Part shown: positions 44,919-55,203 of the stretch, piece by piece
Layout of the letters: every line of letters begins with the position of its first letter
Numbering within the stretch: the first letter of the stretch is position 1
Origin: Tenrec ecaudatus
Lineage: Eukaryota > Chordata > Mammalia > Afrosoricida > Tenrecidae
Length of the DNA stretch: 64,000 bases
Reading direction: 5' to 3'
Assembly (NCBI RefSeq): GCF_050624435.1
Contig: NC_134531.1
Location: forward strand, 252,168,812 to 252,232,811
Translations under genes and position numbers: made by a program
The notes under the pieces: model-generated
What the model was told of the DNA's origin: nothing
The model's database searches: none
What the model saw: the letters and a program-made list of their open reading frames with translations, nothing else

Positions 44919-45826
44919 AAAACCCAGACCCGTGCGATCTTTCTTCACTGCTACCTCTATTGGTTTAGGACGACCCTGTAGGTGTTTCCCAACTCCCTTT
45001 CCCGGTACATATCTCATATTTTGCATAAGTTCTTGACTTATAGGTGAATAATCATTGGTTAGTACTAATCCTAGATCTGTCAACATGTCTCTTCCCCACA
45101 AATTTACGGGTAAGGGGATGACATATGGTTGGAATTGGCCTGATTGTCCTTCCTCAGCCTTCCAGTGCAACCGTCTGGTGCTTATCATAGGCATGGATGC
45201 ATACCCGAGTCCTTGTAGAGACTGTGAAGATTGTGTTACTGGCCAACAAGAAGGCCACCATTTGGTGGATATAATGCTTTTATCTGCCCCTGTGTCCAAT
45301 ATACCTTCAAAGTTTTTCCCTTCAATATTCAGTGTCAAAGTTGGGCGTTGATCCAACTGCACTGAAAAGAAAGCCCCAGCTTCTCCTGAGGATCCAAAGC
45401 TCATTTTTTCCCTACTAATTTTGGTACTTGGGAACAGTGCATGCTCACTAGGCAATACCAAAAGCTGCGCTATATGGTCTCCAGGTGAGATGGCATATAT
45501 TCCCCGTGGGGCGGAGCACATTGCTTTTACTTGTCCTGTAAAATCCTGATCAATGACTCCTGGGTGCACAATTAAGCCTTTTAAGGTGGTGGAGGACCTA
45601 CCAAGCAGCAAGCCCACAGTGCCTTCTGGAAGGGGACCATAAAAATCCGTAGGGATGGGTTGGCATCCCTGCTGTGGCGTTAGTACTGCTCTGGTGGTGG
45701 CACTGAGGTCCACCCCTGCGGATCCCGCAGTGGCCCTTTTGGGAATGGCCTCCCTAGTGGGAAGAGGCCGTCCTCCTGGATTGCCCCATACATTTGCGGG
45801 CCCTGGGGACGAGGGCCCCGCTTCCC
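44913..45826 (-). pseudogene. pro: pro: dUTPase and aspartic protease with G-patch
   Basis: Open throughout from the gag-pro shift site to TAG at 44913-44915. The N-terminal half is a dUTPase-like domain ('ARLLLGRSS'-type start seen as 'VGLLLGRSSTTLKGL', with 'HPGVID' and a 'PRGIYAISPGDHIAQLLVLP' segment). The middle is a retroviral protease with the catalytic triad DTGADKS and a 'GRDMLTDLGLVL' C-terminal part. A G-patch follows ('VPGKGVGKHLQGR'). This order is diagnostic of betaretrovirus/IAP-type elements. The domain looks intact but can be expressed only through a gag reading frame that is itself broken, so I call it part of a pseudogene. Confidence 0.9.
44919..44925 (-). promoter_or_regulatory. 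Candidate pro-pol -1 frameshift heptamer
   Basis: G GGT TTT on the minus strand, in phase with pro codons (GGT at 44924-44922, TTT at 44921-44919) and six codon bases before the pro stop TAG. A -1 slip here puts ribosomes in the codon phase of the RT remnant, which then reads without a stop to the deletion junction. Confidence 0.75.
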
Positions 45827-47256
45827 GTTTTTTGGCTCCTGGTAATTTTGCTCTAAGGGACGCCCCTTGCTATCTTTCACAGATCTGCACTCGTTAGCCC
45901 AATGTCTACCCTTACCACACCGAGGGCAAACTCCCGGGGTCCTTTTGGTCCTATCCCAGTTTGACTCGCAATGCCAGTAAGGCAATGTTTTTTAATGTGT
46001 CCTTCCTTACCACACTGAAAGCATTTTAGGGGGCCTCTTTTTTGGGCCGCCAATACAGCAGCAGCCAGTCCTGCATTAGTTAAAGGACCACCAACTTCCC
46101 TGCAAGCCTTCATCCATGCCTGCAGTCCTTTGGACTTCCAGGGCGTTATAACTGTTCTATATTCTTTAGTACACTGCTCAAAAACTAGCTGCTCAATGAG
46201 AGGCATGGCTGTGTCTTGATCTCCAAAAATTTTTTCTGCTGCTTCCAACATTCGTGCCACAAAATCTGAAAAAGGTTCGGTAGGTCCCTGTACAATTTTT
46301 GTTAAGTTGCCCCTAACCTCTCCTTTATTAGGTAAAGTTCTCCATGCCTTGCTTGCAGCAGAATTTATTTGCTGATATACTTGCAATGGATATGCTGTCT
46401 GATTATTAACCCACCTCCCTTGGCCTGTAAGCATTTCAAAATCCCTTGCTGGCTGCCCTGCCGCAGCATTTTCTCTAGTCTGAGCTGTTAATAAATCCTG
46501 CCATAAAGACTTCCATTCCAGGTATTGCCCTGTGGTCAATACTGCTTTTGTTACAAATGTCCAATCGGCAGGAGTCATAGCATGGCCTGTAAGCCTTTCA
46601 ATTAGAGATTGAGTATAATTTGCACTTACCCCGTAAGCTCTCACAGCTTCAGCTAAGTCCTTCACTTATTTGTGTTCTATGGGTGTATGATAACGAGCAT
46701 TATTCTGGTCCTCAAATACTGGATACATTTGTTGAATTGCTCTACGGGTATGGGGTGGGCAAAAGCAGTAGCCACACCCTTTCTGCTTGTCTTCCTTATA
46801 AAGAGGTGGTGCTGATGGGCTCACAGCTGTCTTCCATAGAGCACTATACTGCCCTCCTTCGGTCGCTTGTAATGCGTCATATCGACCCTCTTCATAACGA
46901 GCAGCTGCCTCCTCTAACTGCTCCTCCTCCTCCTCTGATAGTTCCAAGATTTCTAATTCTCGCCATGGATATAAAGGCTCCGAATGGCGGGTACGGTTTT
47001 TCTTTTGCTGATCAGCTTCCTCCCCTAATTCTACCTGCGCAGTTTCTTCTTTTTTGGCAGCTCTGTGCTGCCTTTTCCGAGTCTCTTTAGACTCGTCCCG
47101 TTCTGTTTCTGACATGCTTTCCTGAACATCCTCCAAAGCTTGCTGTCCCTGTTGTAATGGCTGTCTACACTCTTTATCCTCAATACATGCTTTTATTAGC
47201 GTCCTTAATAAAGCATCAAGCGCTGTAACCATGGTCTTTATTGCTGCGTTCCCCAT
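45680..47256 (-). pseudogene. gag: gag polyprotein, broken by a stop and a frame change
   Basis: Starts with ATG-GGG (Met-Gly, an N-myristoylation context) at 47256. The N-terminal matrix part is followed by a charged, Glu-rich linker and a late-domain cluster in which PSAP and PPLY overlap ('SPSAPPLYKE', near 46800). The capsid contains a major homology region ('QGPTEPFSDFVARM'). Two zinc knuckles of C-X2-C-X4-H-X4-C type follow, at 45982-46023 and 45887-45928. Lesions: an in-frame TAA at 46666-46668 between the late-domain part and the capsid, and a frame change between the two knuckles (45929-45981), since they lie in different frames. The frame ends at 45680. Full-length Gag cannot be made. 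Confidence 0.9.
45827..45833 (-). promoter_or_regulatory. gag-pro -1 frameshift heptamer
   Basis: The canonical slippery sequence A AAA AAC on the minus strand, in phase with the second-zinc-knuckle frame (CCA AAA AAC). A -1 slip enters exactly the codon phase of pro. The same heptamer is used at the gag-pro junction in betaretroviruses such as MMTV. Confidence 0.85.
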
Positions 47257-47509
47257 GTTACCTGCTTATGTATACAAGGATAGTTTCACACAGGTTCACA
47301 CGGGTTTATCTACACCCGATTTAAAAAGCGGCAGGCTGTTCGCCGTTGAAACCGAAAGCAGAAGTGTTAGAGCGCATACACCAGTTCGCGGCTTTAGCAA
47401 TCGTTCAGGCTCATGTCTCTCAGAACTTACCTCTACAACCCACGCCGTGTGGTTCTGAATCCTCCCTGGTGACAGGGGGTCTCCGCTCGTGCCTAAGGTG
47501 GTCGTTAAA

Positions 47510-47527
47510 TCCCGGGTTTCGGCACCA
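47510..47527 (-). promoter_or_regulatory. Primer-binding site for tRNA-Phe
   Basis: On the plus strand this reads TCCCGGGTTTCGGCACCA, the 3' end of mammalian tRNA-Phe. The minus (viral) strand is therefore complementary to it. It sits two bases inside the 5' LTR edge. tRNA-Phe priming is characteristic of intracisternal A-particle elements. It is not a tRNA gene. Confidence 0.95.
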
Positions 47528-47529
47528 TT

Positions 47530-47851
47530 TGTCGTGCGCCAGGTCTCGCCAGCAAGAAAAGACGCATAACAACAGGATTCTTCCACAGGCGTTTAATGCG
47601 GGTTCGATTTTAAGATGCGGAAAAAGACCCTGAAGCCCCAAACTACTGCTGCTTATATACGCTCTATGGGGACGTGCCATGCATTGATTGGTGCGTTCGC
47701 CAGAACCCTCGTTTGCATACTCCAGGTGGAGTTGTGACTATGTCATCTAAGCAGTGCACATGCCTCAAGTGGTTGTTTACCACTTAATGGGCCACAGCCC
47801 TGACTGCCCGGCGCCATCTTGTAATGGCGGCGAGAGCTGCGGCTTCCCACA
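47530..47851 (-). repeat. Provirus 5' LTR
   Basis: 322 bp and collinear with the 3' LTR. On the minus strand the order is U3, TATATAAGC (about 47651-47659), R with ATTAAA (about 47591-47596), U5, ending GCACGACA. About 250 bp of leader separates the primer site from the gag ATG. This LTR would drive transcription toward lower coordinates. Confidence 0.95.
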
Positions 47852-47879
47852 CACCCTCCCCTGCTATAGCCCCAATAAA

Positions 47880-48410
47880 TCATTAATCCTGGTACTGTCG
47901 ATAGATTTACCTATCCTGAATTTCATATAAAATACAAACAACAAAACTAACAATAATAAAACATTAAAAACTTCAATTGAAAATAAAGCAATTGAAATAA
48001 ATATTAAAGCACATTTAAATAGATCATAAGGGGCATCAAATGATAGGATGCTAAATTTTAACCCAACTGCATCTACAACAATCCACTTTCCAATGCACTC
48101 TGCATGACAGCAAGGTATTCACATCCCTGGTCTGTGGTTGAGGGGATTCAGGCAGACCCTGCAAATGGATTCTGGGCTGCCACTGTCATCCATAGCCTCT
48201 GCAAACCAGGTGTTCACAATTTAAACTCTGAGATAATTCCTTCCTGCACATTTGGATTTTGTTTTTTATACTCCTCGGGTCACCTGGGCTGGTGTTCGTC
48301 CATGTGGACTTGGTTGACACCTCACTTAGGTAGCCACTTGTTTTAAGATCAGTCTTTAAGACTCTAGATACTATTCTCCCTGATAGCTGGACACCATGAG
48401 AGCACAGAGA
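47880..48410 (-). repeat. Old L1M-type remnant and family A fragment
   Basis: 47880-47935 continues the L1M-like sequence interrupted on the left of the provirus. From about 48220 to 48410 a diverged antisense family A internal fragment is visible ('ctgggctggtgttcgtccat', 'gatagctggacaccatgaga'). Confidence 0.45.
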
Positions 48411-49614
48411 ATAGGGCCATATTAAAAGAACGAGATGGTCTTAGATTGGGGCTAGAATTAAGTGCAAGGCCCAAATCTATTCATATAGCTGTGGTTTATC
48501 TATGTCTTTGAATCACTTTAAAGACACCGTGATCATTTTATGATAGAGAACATCATAAACAATCCCCGTGGGGTATAAGGTAATTCTACTGATAGTTTCA
48601 TCAATTAAGCAAATAGTATAGAATTTAAAATACTGCTGAAAAAAGGAAATTATACAAATATAAGCTGGCTATGAACCTGAATTTTTGACTTCTACAGATT
48701 GAACCCTTAAGTGACTGGTCACTATTTACAAAAACAATGGGGGTTGGCAATAGGCAAAGCATAAAAAAACATTCATTCACAAAGGCAGAACCATGCCTAC
48801 CAGATAAATACATGTCTTAATAAAGAAGGAGAGCATTAGAATAGTAAATATACAGCAGTCCCAGGCCACCATTCTTTGGGCACCTTTAAGGCAAGAAATG
48901 AGAACCCTAATCCAAGGACTGCCAATTCCACAACGTTGAGCTAGCAAACCCTCTGCTTCTTCTCACACTAGGGGGTTCTGGCGTCAATCCAAGGGCAACA
49001 GGTGAGTGTGAGATAAAGGTTTATTCAATTAGTAGGGTTTCTAAATTAAATCCCTCTGGTGCGAGCTATGACAGAGGCTAAGGCCCAAGTAGTCTATAGG
49101 ACAAGGCCTGGTTCACCAAGGGTTGGATAGAAACTAGGTCAAAAGTGCCCAGATAGGAACATTAGTCATGGGCATATCCTCCCCTTGGATTCTATATATT
49201 ATTAAGTGTTTCCCCCCCATGAGAAGTTGCTCCAACCACTTTATCCACCAACGGAAATGTAATTGCTTTTTCTGAGACATATGTGCTCCCCTCACGTTTA
49301 GTATGAATTAGTATGAGTTCATTTTGATGAATAAAAATTGGAAATCTATGCAAGTTTTTTCATAACACATGAATTTTTTGAAGCCTCTTTATGACTTTAG
49401 TAAATTATGGGAATACAGATTGAATGTTCTGATAATCTGAGAGTTGGAATATATATGTATGAACTGTAAGATCCTTCCATGTACATATTCTGTGATTCCA
49501 CCATTTCCTTTGGGCCAAAATATAGAACTGGCTACACACAATACAGAACAAATTTAAAGAATATTATTATTGTTGTGCTTCTGTATTATTAAGAAATACT
49601 GCTATGGAAACACT
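48411..49614. other. No gene recognised
   Basis: AT-rich flank with no assignable element. Confidence 0.35.
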
Positions 49615-49800
49615 GAAGACAGGAGTCCGGTGGTATAGACGAGAGGTCCATGCTGGGCCGGCAGCAGAACCCGTAGCTGCTCCAGGGGAGAACGATGGGA
49701 CTTTCTAGTCCTGGAAAAGTTACTGTCTCAGAAACCCGCAGGACCAGTCCTGTGGGGTCGCTATGATACAGCATCAACTCCATGGCAGTGAGTTTCGTTA
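49615..49800 (+). repeat. AfroSINE, diverged
   Basis: 'ggagtccggtggtatagacg' head, 'ctactgtctcagaaaccc'-like middle and the tail 'ggggtcgctatgatacagca' and 'actccatggcagtgag'. Confidence 0.6.
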
Positions 49801-49934
49801 TGGAGTTGGACCACTTCAAAATAATCTCACCATTCTGCCAAAAAAACAGAGAAACAGATCATCAACATCAGTAACAGTTGTGCTGGCATGGTAATTGATT
49901 CCTTGTTCTATTTTTTAACTATTATCATAGCTTC

Positions 49935-50150
49935 TAAGGAGCCACGGTAGTGCACGGGTTAAGTCCTCGGCTGCTAGCCAGAAGGTCAGTGCTTTGAATC
50001 CCCCAGCTGTTGTGTGGGAGTGAGAGGGGCACTCAGCTTGAGTAAAGATGACAACCTTGGAAGCCCCATGGGGAAGCTGCACTTTGACCCAGGTGCTGTG
50101 AGTTGAAATCAACACAATGCGGTGGGGGTGGGGAGGGTAATAATAGGTTA
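49935..50150 (+). repeat. AfroSINE
   Basis: Good head ('aggagccacggtagtgcacg', 'ggttaagtcctcggctgcta'), box-B-like 'gctttgaatcccccag', body, and an RTE-like tail 'gtgctgtgagttgaaatcaa'. Confidence 0.75.
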
Positions 50151-50574
50151 CCCCCCTCCCATGAACGGAAACCTCAGAGAGCCCTTTGTAGAGCACTAGC
50201 ACAAAGCCTTGCCCTAACAAGACTTCAACATAATGCAAAATCATGAGGACATATTCTAATATGTTAAAATTATCTAACAATGACAGTGAAAGACCACTGT
50301 GAATATGTTCATGGAACACATGTTTTAAGATGCAATTTGATTTATAATGCTACTAGTAAATTGTGGTAAGTTGAGATCTTTGGCATTGAATCATATGATA
50401 CGATCAAGCTGTTATCTAATAGTTTTTTCCCTCTCTTCTGGAATGTACTGGAAACACAAAGGCACATTATGTTTTAATTCTACAACTTTCCTTTAAATTT
50501 TTAAAACATTTAGTCCAAACTTTCTGTCTTTCGAATGCCACTTGACTTTATCATTTGTCTAATGATTTAGGAAA

Positions 50575-50765
50575 GACCCATGGTGTACAGTGGGATAACC
50601 ATTGGGCTATTAACCAAAGGTTGGCAGTTCAAACCAACCAGTCACTCGGGGTGGGGGGTGCGGGGAGATGAAGCTATCGGCTCTCAGAGTTCTGGGCTTT
50701 AGAATCTTATTGACAGCTTGCCTCTGTGGTTTTGAGTCAGAATAGACTCAGCTGCAGTGGATTTC
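50575..50765 (+). repeat. AfroSINE
   Basis: 'ggataaccattgggctatta', 'ggttggcagttcaaaccaac', 'agatgaagctatcggctctc' and 'ttgagtcagaatagactcag'. Orientation plus. Confidence 0.75.
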
Positions 50766-50769
50766 GGGT

Positions 50770-51320
50770 TGTTTGATTGACTTAGGAAGGAGGAAGGGAC
50801 TCTTTGTGGACTTAATTTTAACAAGAAAGGCTTTCCGTAGGTGTAGTATTTATTATTTTTTGTATGCTCTTTGTGCACATGATTTTGCTATTAGTTTATA
50901 AGCTTCCTCGATAAAGCATGTTAATACCAGTCACTTTATGGCTCCTATAGCATTCAATCCAGTAGCTTGCCCTTAGGAGGCAAAGGATTATGTCTTATAC
51001 TGATTTGAACAAAGAAAACTGGATTAATTATTTGAAACTAAAGCGAACCTGTAAGTTCAAAGTTGTTAATGTTGTTGGTTGCCAGAGAAGAAACCATGAG
51101 CAGAGTCACACATGTATTTTGCATTTTGAAGAAGCGGTTTTCAAAAGTTCACACAAATTGAAGGGAAGGGAAGGAAAAGTTCAGGTTTTCAATTTATTTA
51201 TTTATTTGCAGTGTGATAGCTTACATGTTGCAGTTTTTGTTAACTATGCTATCATAAAGGTTATCAATGATGCACAGATTTTTTAGGGGGGTTTCCAAGC
51301 TAAGATAGGGAACACAGATC
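50770..51320. other. No gene recognised
   Basis: Contains a plus-strand open frame of 98 codons (50990-51286) with no motif, splice signals or homology that I can name. Confidence 0.35.
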
Positions 51321-51324
51321 TGGC

Positions 51325-51640
51325 AATTTACTTCTAAAAACTTGGCCAGTGGCCGCCTTTGAGTAGCAGCAGAACATTGATAGATAGCGTGCTGGACAAT
51401 GAGCGCCTTGTGTGGGAGGGACCCAGAAAACGACTGAAGAAGAGCTGCCTCCTCAAGGTAAAGCCGACCTTACCAATGCGCATGGGAGCAGCGAAGTTTT
51501 TGCCACCTTCGTGTGCGATGTAGCACGATTCAAAATGAGAAGAAATGGAAGCAAACAACCATCACTAGCTGGCATGTGCAATGTACTAAGTATAAACCTA
51601 GGAACATTGGAAGTTGGAAAAATGGAAATGATATGCTATA
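51325..51640 (+). repeat. RTE LINE 5' fragment
   Basis: RTE 5' region in the sense direction: 'gactgaagaagagctgcctc' and 'ctcaaggtaaagccgacctt', then 'attcaaaatgagaagaaatg' and 'agtataaacctaggaacatt' leading into the endonuclease start. It breaks off at about 51640. Confidence 0.7.
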
Positions 51641-51979
51641 TGCACTAAATCCCAACGAATAAAAAACAACAAAACCGAAAAGGAAATCGTCCATAACTTT
51701 ATAATATAAAATCAGGAGTTTAATTTGGTTAAACGGTCAAGATAACCAAAGGGCTGAAGGAAAAACAAATGCAATTTGGTTTTGAATTAGTCATTTTAGG
51801 GACAGGAGATACGAGTTGTGTTTTAGCTATGCAGTGACCATCCACATGTGTTCCCAGAGGCCACCCAGCAGAAGCAGGTGCAACAAAGGGAGACAGGCTT
51901 TTTGTCTAATGTTTGCTTGTTATTTGGATTTATTTCTGGTTCTACATTTTTTGAGATCTGGATGAATTGGAACATAACT

Positions 51980-52375
51980 TGACAAAACTCCAAACCAAAT
52001 CCACTCCCGTAGGGTCAATTCTGATTTAGAGAGAGACCCTATAGGTCAGAGTAGAACTGCCCTATAGTTTCCAAGGCTGAAATATACACATATATACATA
52101 TACATACATATATATAGTAACTTAGGTGTGAGGGATTATTTTTCAGATCATCAGTTCTGCATTCCACATTCTAAACTACTAATCGACCCTCCATCTGCTG
52201 ACCCTGTGCTCCTTGACTGCCCTCCTTCCTCCCGTGGGTCACCATCATCAAGACTGCAAATATTGAGGGAAGGCGACTGCCACCTCTTCTTCCACAGGAC
52301 AGGAGAGCAAGGACTCCCGACTTTGGGTTAGCAGTCAAGCGCTTTAGCCATTGTGTCACTAGGGTTCCTCTGACT
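51980..52375 (-). repeat. AfroSINE split by a short insert
   Basis: The antisense tail half (51980-52085: 'ccaaaccaaatccactcccg', 'ataggtcagagtagaactgc') and head half (52230-52375: 'gactgccacctcttcttcc', 'gggttagcagtcaagcgctt') are separated by about 145 bp that include a CATA-rich patch at 52087-52118. Confidence 0.6.
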
Positions 52376-52379
52376 GGCT

Positions 52380-52570
52380 ATAACCTCTCACAAACTCACC
52401 GAATCAATTCTGACTCATGGTGACCCTACAGGGCAGCGGGGACTCGCTGCTGTGGTGTAACTCTGTACAGGAGCAGAAAGCTGCATCCCCCTACCTCTGG
52501 GAGAGTGCCCAGTGTTTCAGATGCCCACTTGGTGGGTAGCAGCTGAACACTGCGTAACCAACTGGACATA
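52380..52570 (-). repeat. AfroSINE
   Basis: 'caattctgactcatggtgac', 'cctacagggcagcggggact' and a diverged head with 'gggtagcagctgaacact'. Directly follows the previous antisense copy. Confidence 0.65.
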
Positions 52571-52594
52571 GGAGGGTTCATTTCCTTTCTTTCG

Positions 52595-52790
52595 CTAGGA
52601 GCCCTGGTAGCAAAATGGTGACGTGCTCACTTGCTAATAGAGAGGTCTGTGGTTTGAATCCACCAGCTACTCCCAGGGAGAAAGATGTTCTTATAACAGC
52701 AGTTCTAAAACTGCATGGCAACACATGTACACTGTCCTATAGGGTTGCTTTGAGCCAAAGTTGATCAATGGCTGTGACTTGGCCTATTTG
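52595..52790 (+). repeat. AfroSINE
   Basis: One of the best copies: 'gctaggagccctggtagcaa', 'gtctgtggtttgaatccacc' (box B), 'agggagaaagatgttcttat' and a tail 'tgtcctatagggttgctttg'. It is opposed to the two antisense copies on its left, so the cluster could fold on itself. Confidence 0.8.
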
Positions 52791-52878
52791 GCATTTATTC
52801 CAATATTTGTGTTATATTAAAAAGGTGTATAGTGTGTATAAGTCCTTCATAGTAACCCTGCCAGGCAGGTGTTCTTCT

Positions 52879-52900
52879 TCTTCTTTTTTTTTTTTTTTTT
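52879..52900. repeat. Poly-T tract
   Basis: An uninterrupted T run following a TTC-rich stretch. Downstream AT-rich sequence to 53165 shows nothing assignable. Confidence 0.9.
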
Positions 52901-53169
52901 AGAGAGAAAACAAAATCTAGGAGACATGAAGTGACTCACCATCACACACCTTTTGGTAAGGTCACAACTTACCTGTCTATGCTTTTTTCTAACATGCCTT
53001 TCATCCCGTGATTCAAATGAATGAAAAGTAATAGGATAAAAATATTTCAAACATATATAGTCATACTTAGAGATTCTTTTATAGTGACAATTATAGTAAA
53101 CAAGACAAATAAAATGTGACAAATATAAAAAATCCAGTGTGCATGTGAATTTTTTGCTTTTGCCTTGTG

Positions 53170-54375
53170 TTGTTAGGTGCCACCACGCAGGTTTCGACCC
53201 AGAGAGAACCTGGAAGGAACACTGCGTGATCCTGCTACTCCTCGTGGTTCCTCTGCCTGAGCCGCTGATGCAGCCAACATGCCAACCCATCTCCTGAGGC
53301 CTTCTGCTTTTTGCCACAACCCCACTTTCCCAAACATGATGTCCTTTCCCAGGGACTGGTCTCTCCTGACAAGTCATCCTAAGTATGTGACACGAAGTCT
53401 GTCCACCTTTGCCCCTAAGGAGCACTCTGGTCATACTTCTTCCGATGCACATCTGGTTTTCCATTTAATAGTCCATGGTACTCTCAGTATTCTTCCTCAA
53501 ACCACAACTAAAATACATCTCATCTTGTATGGTCTTTGGTGCAATGGAGAGAGCCTTAAACCTCAAAGTAACATCCTTGCTCTTCAACACTCTAAGAGGT
53601 CTTGTGCAGCAAATTACCCAAATCAATACGTCTTTAGATCTCTCAATGGCTGCTTCCAGGACATTGATTGTGGATCCAAGGAAGACAAAATTCCTTGGCC
53701 ATGCAACCTTGTCTCTTGCTCTTTCTAACATCGAATTGTCATCCACACTGAAGGCTACAGTCCTCGCTCTTCATCAGCAACTGCTTCGAGTCCTGCTCAC
53801 TTTCAGCAAGTGAGGTTGTGTCCTCTGCATTCCCCAGGTTGATAATAAGCCTTCTTCCAGTCCTGATGCCACGCTCTTCTTCATACCATCCAGCTTCCCT
53901 GATGAGCTGCTCAGCATATGGACTGAACACTACGGTTAGAGGCTATAACCCAGTGGCATGGCTTCCTGATTTTAAACCACGCAGTCTTGCCTTGTTCTCT
54001 CCACACCCTACATGTACACCTTGAAGATGAGCACAGTGAAGTGTTCTGGAATGCCCTTTCTTCTCAAGGTTGTACAGGGTTTTCTCTGGTCCACAGAGTT
54101 GAATCGTAATATGACTATTTTTGGCATAGTTAATGAAACACAAGTAAACATCTCTCTGGTGTTTCCTGCTTTGAGCCAAAATCCAACTGACATCAACCAT
54201 GATACCCTTTTTCCCACGTCCTCTTCTGAATCTTGCCTGATCCTCTGGCAGTTCCTGTCAATGGGCTCTTGCAACCGTCGTTGTACGATCTTAAGTAATA
54301 GTTTTCTTGTGTGTGATATCAATGATAGCGTTCTATAGTTTGCACATTCTGTTGGGGCACCACAATTCCCCACAG
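53170..54375 (-). pseudogene. RTE LINE copy, 3' half (partner at 57600)
   Basis: Antisense RTE from its 3' end ('gttgttaggtgccaccacgc') through the C-terminal region and RT palm side to 'gcgttctatagtttgcacat' and 'ctgttggggcacc'. Minus-strand translations show broken pieces such as 'KLLLKIVQRRLQ' and 'NRIRQDSEEDVGKRV'-like segments of the RT domain. The sequence resumes at about 57600 at the next expected point, so both halves come from one insertion of about 3 kb. Confidence 0.8.
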
Positions 54376-54414
54376 TCTAGAAGCTTATTGCATATAATCC
54401 TAGAAGTATACATG

Positions 54415-54640
54415 ACTACCAACTCCAAACCAAACTCATTGCCATGGAGTTGATTCCAACTGATAGCAACCTTATAGGACAGAGTAGAACTGCCCCTGTG
54501 AGTTCCTGACACTGTAACCATTTATGGGATCAGAAAGCCTCGTCTTTTCCTGTAGAGTTGGTTGGTGGTTTTGAACCGCTGACCTTGCACCTAGCAGCCC
54601 AACTTGTAACCACTACACTACCAAGGCTTATTCACCCACA
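54415..54640 (-). repeat. AfroSINE, near full length
   Basis: 'ccaaaccaaactcattgcca', 'ggagttgattccaactgata', 'taggacagagtagaactgcc', 'tttgaaccgctgaccttgca', ending 'cactacactaccaagg' at the tRNA-like head. It inserted at or beside the RTE break. Confidence 0.85.
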
Positions 54641-55203
54641 CAAAGGTATATTAATTATGAAATCTATTTCATAATTAATATAGCATTTGTGGCTGAATGA
54701 AAGATCATTGAATATAAATGTATGTGAAGGAACATATAAATCCACTTTTAACAGGCTTACAGAAACAGGCATAAGAAGTCATGATTGCTTCCTATGATAA
54801 TAAGTGTGTGGTGTCCATAAAAAATTAATAGATGATAAAATGCAAAGGAATACATTAGTACTTTGGGCTCCATCGTTCCTCTGTAGATATAGTCACTAGT
54901 GCCAGAAACTTGTCTCTAATGTCACTGCGATATCCACTTCTATAGCTTCAATTTACAAATGTTTCAATGAAAAAATAGGAATATTATTTTTAAAGTATCC
55001 CATTCCCACTCCCAAAATGCTCAGCCACCATTCAGCTGAAGGGAAACTGTCATCACCTCCGAGCAGACCCTAGTGCCTTTTCTACATGAAATCATGTATC
55101 TTAAGAAAAATGCAGACGGTTGCTTGTATTTTTCTACATGCATTTATTTCAAATACAGACTCCTCCCCACACCACTATCACCAACCACCACCAAGAACAG
55201 AAC

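Larger units (their letters stand above)
43550..47851 (-). mobile_element. Class II (IAP/betaretrovirus-like) endogenous provirus, internally deleted
   Basis: A 4.3-kb provirus on the minus strand with two 322-bp LTRs and the exact 6-bp duplication CACCCT on both sides (43544-43549 and 47852-47857), as typical for betaretrovirus-type integrase. The order on the minus strand is LTR, tRNA-Phe primer site, gag, dUTPase-protease, start of pol, end of env, polypurine tract, LTR. The rest of pol (most of RT, RNase H, integrase) and most of env are deleted. gag carries a stop codon and a frame break. The LTRs differ at nine of 322 positions with no indels, so the insertion is geologically young, a few million years under usual mammalian rates. 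It cannot make an infectious particle. Confidence 0.95.

Noticed and set aside
45055-45351. Possible host gene sense to the plus strand inside the provirus
   Set aside because: The minus-strand frame carries dUTPase and protease motifs that explain the open sequence.
44609-47090. Plus-strand open frames of 98-156 codons across the provirus
   Set aside because: They are shadows of gag, pro and pol on the opposite strand.
47510-47527. Sequence identical to the 3' end of tRNA-Phe, including CCA
   Set aside because: It is the provirus primer-binding site, two bases from the LTR. No tRNA gene body precedes it, and genomic tRNA genes do not encode CCA.
50990-51286. 98-codon plus-strand frame as a possible small gene
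   Set aside because: No conserved motif, start context or transcript signal, and it sits between SINE and RTE fragments.
52847-53464. 205-codon minus-strand open frame starting in RTE sequence
   Set aside because: It joins RTE C-terminal sequence to AT-rich and poly-T DNA. The lysine run is just the translated T tract.
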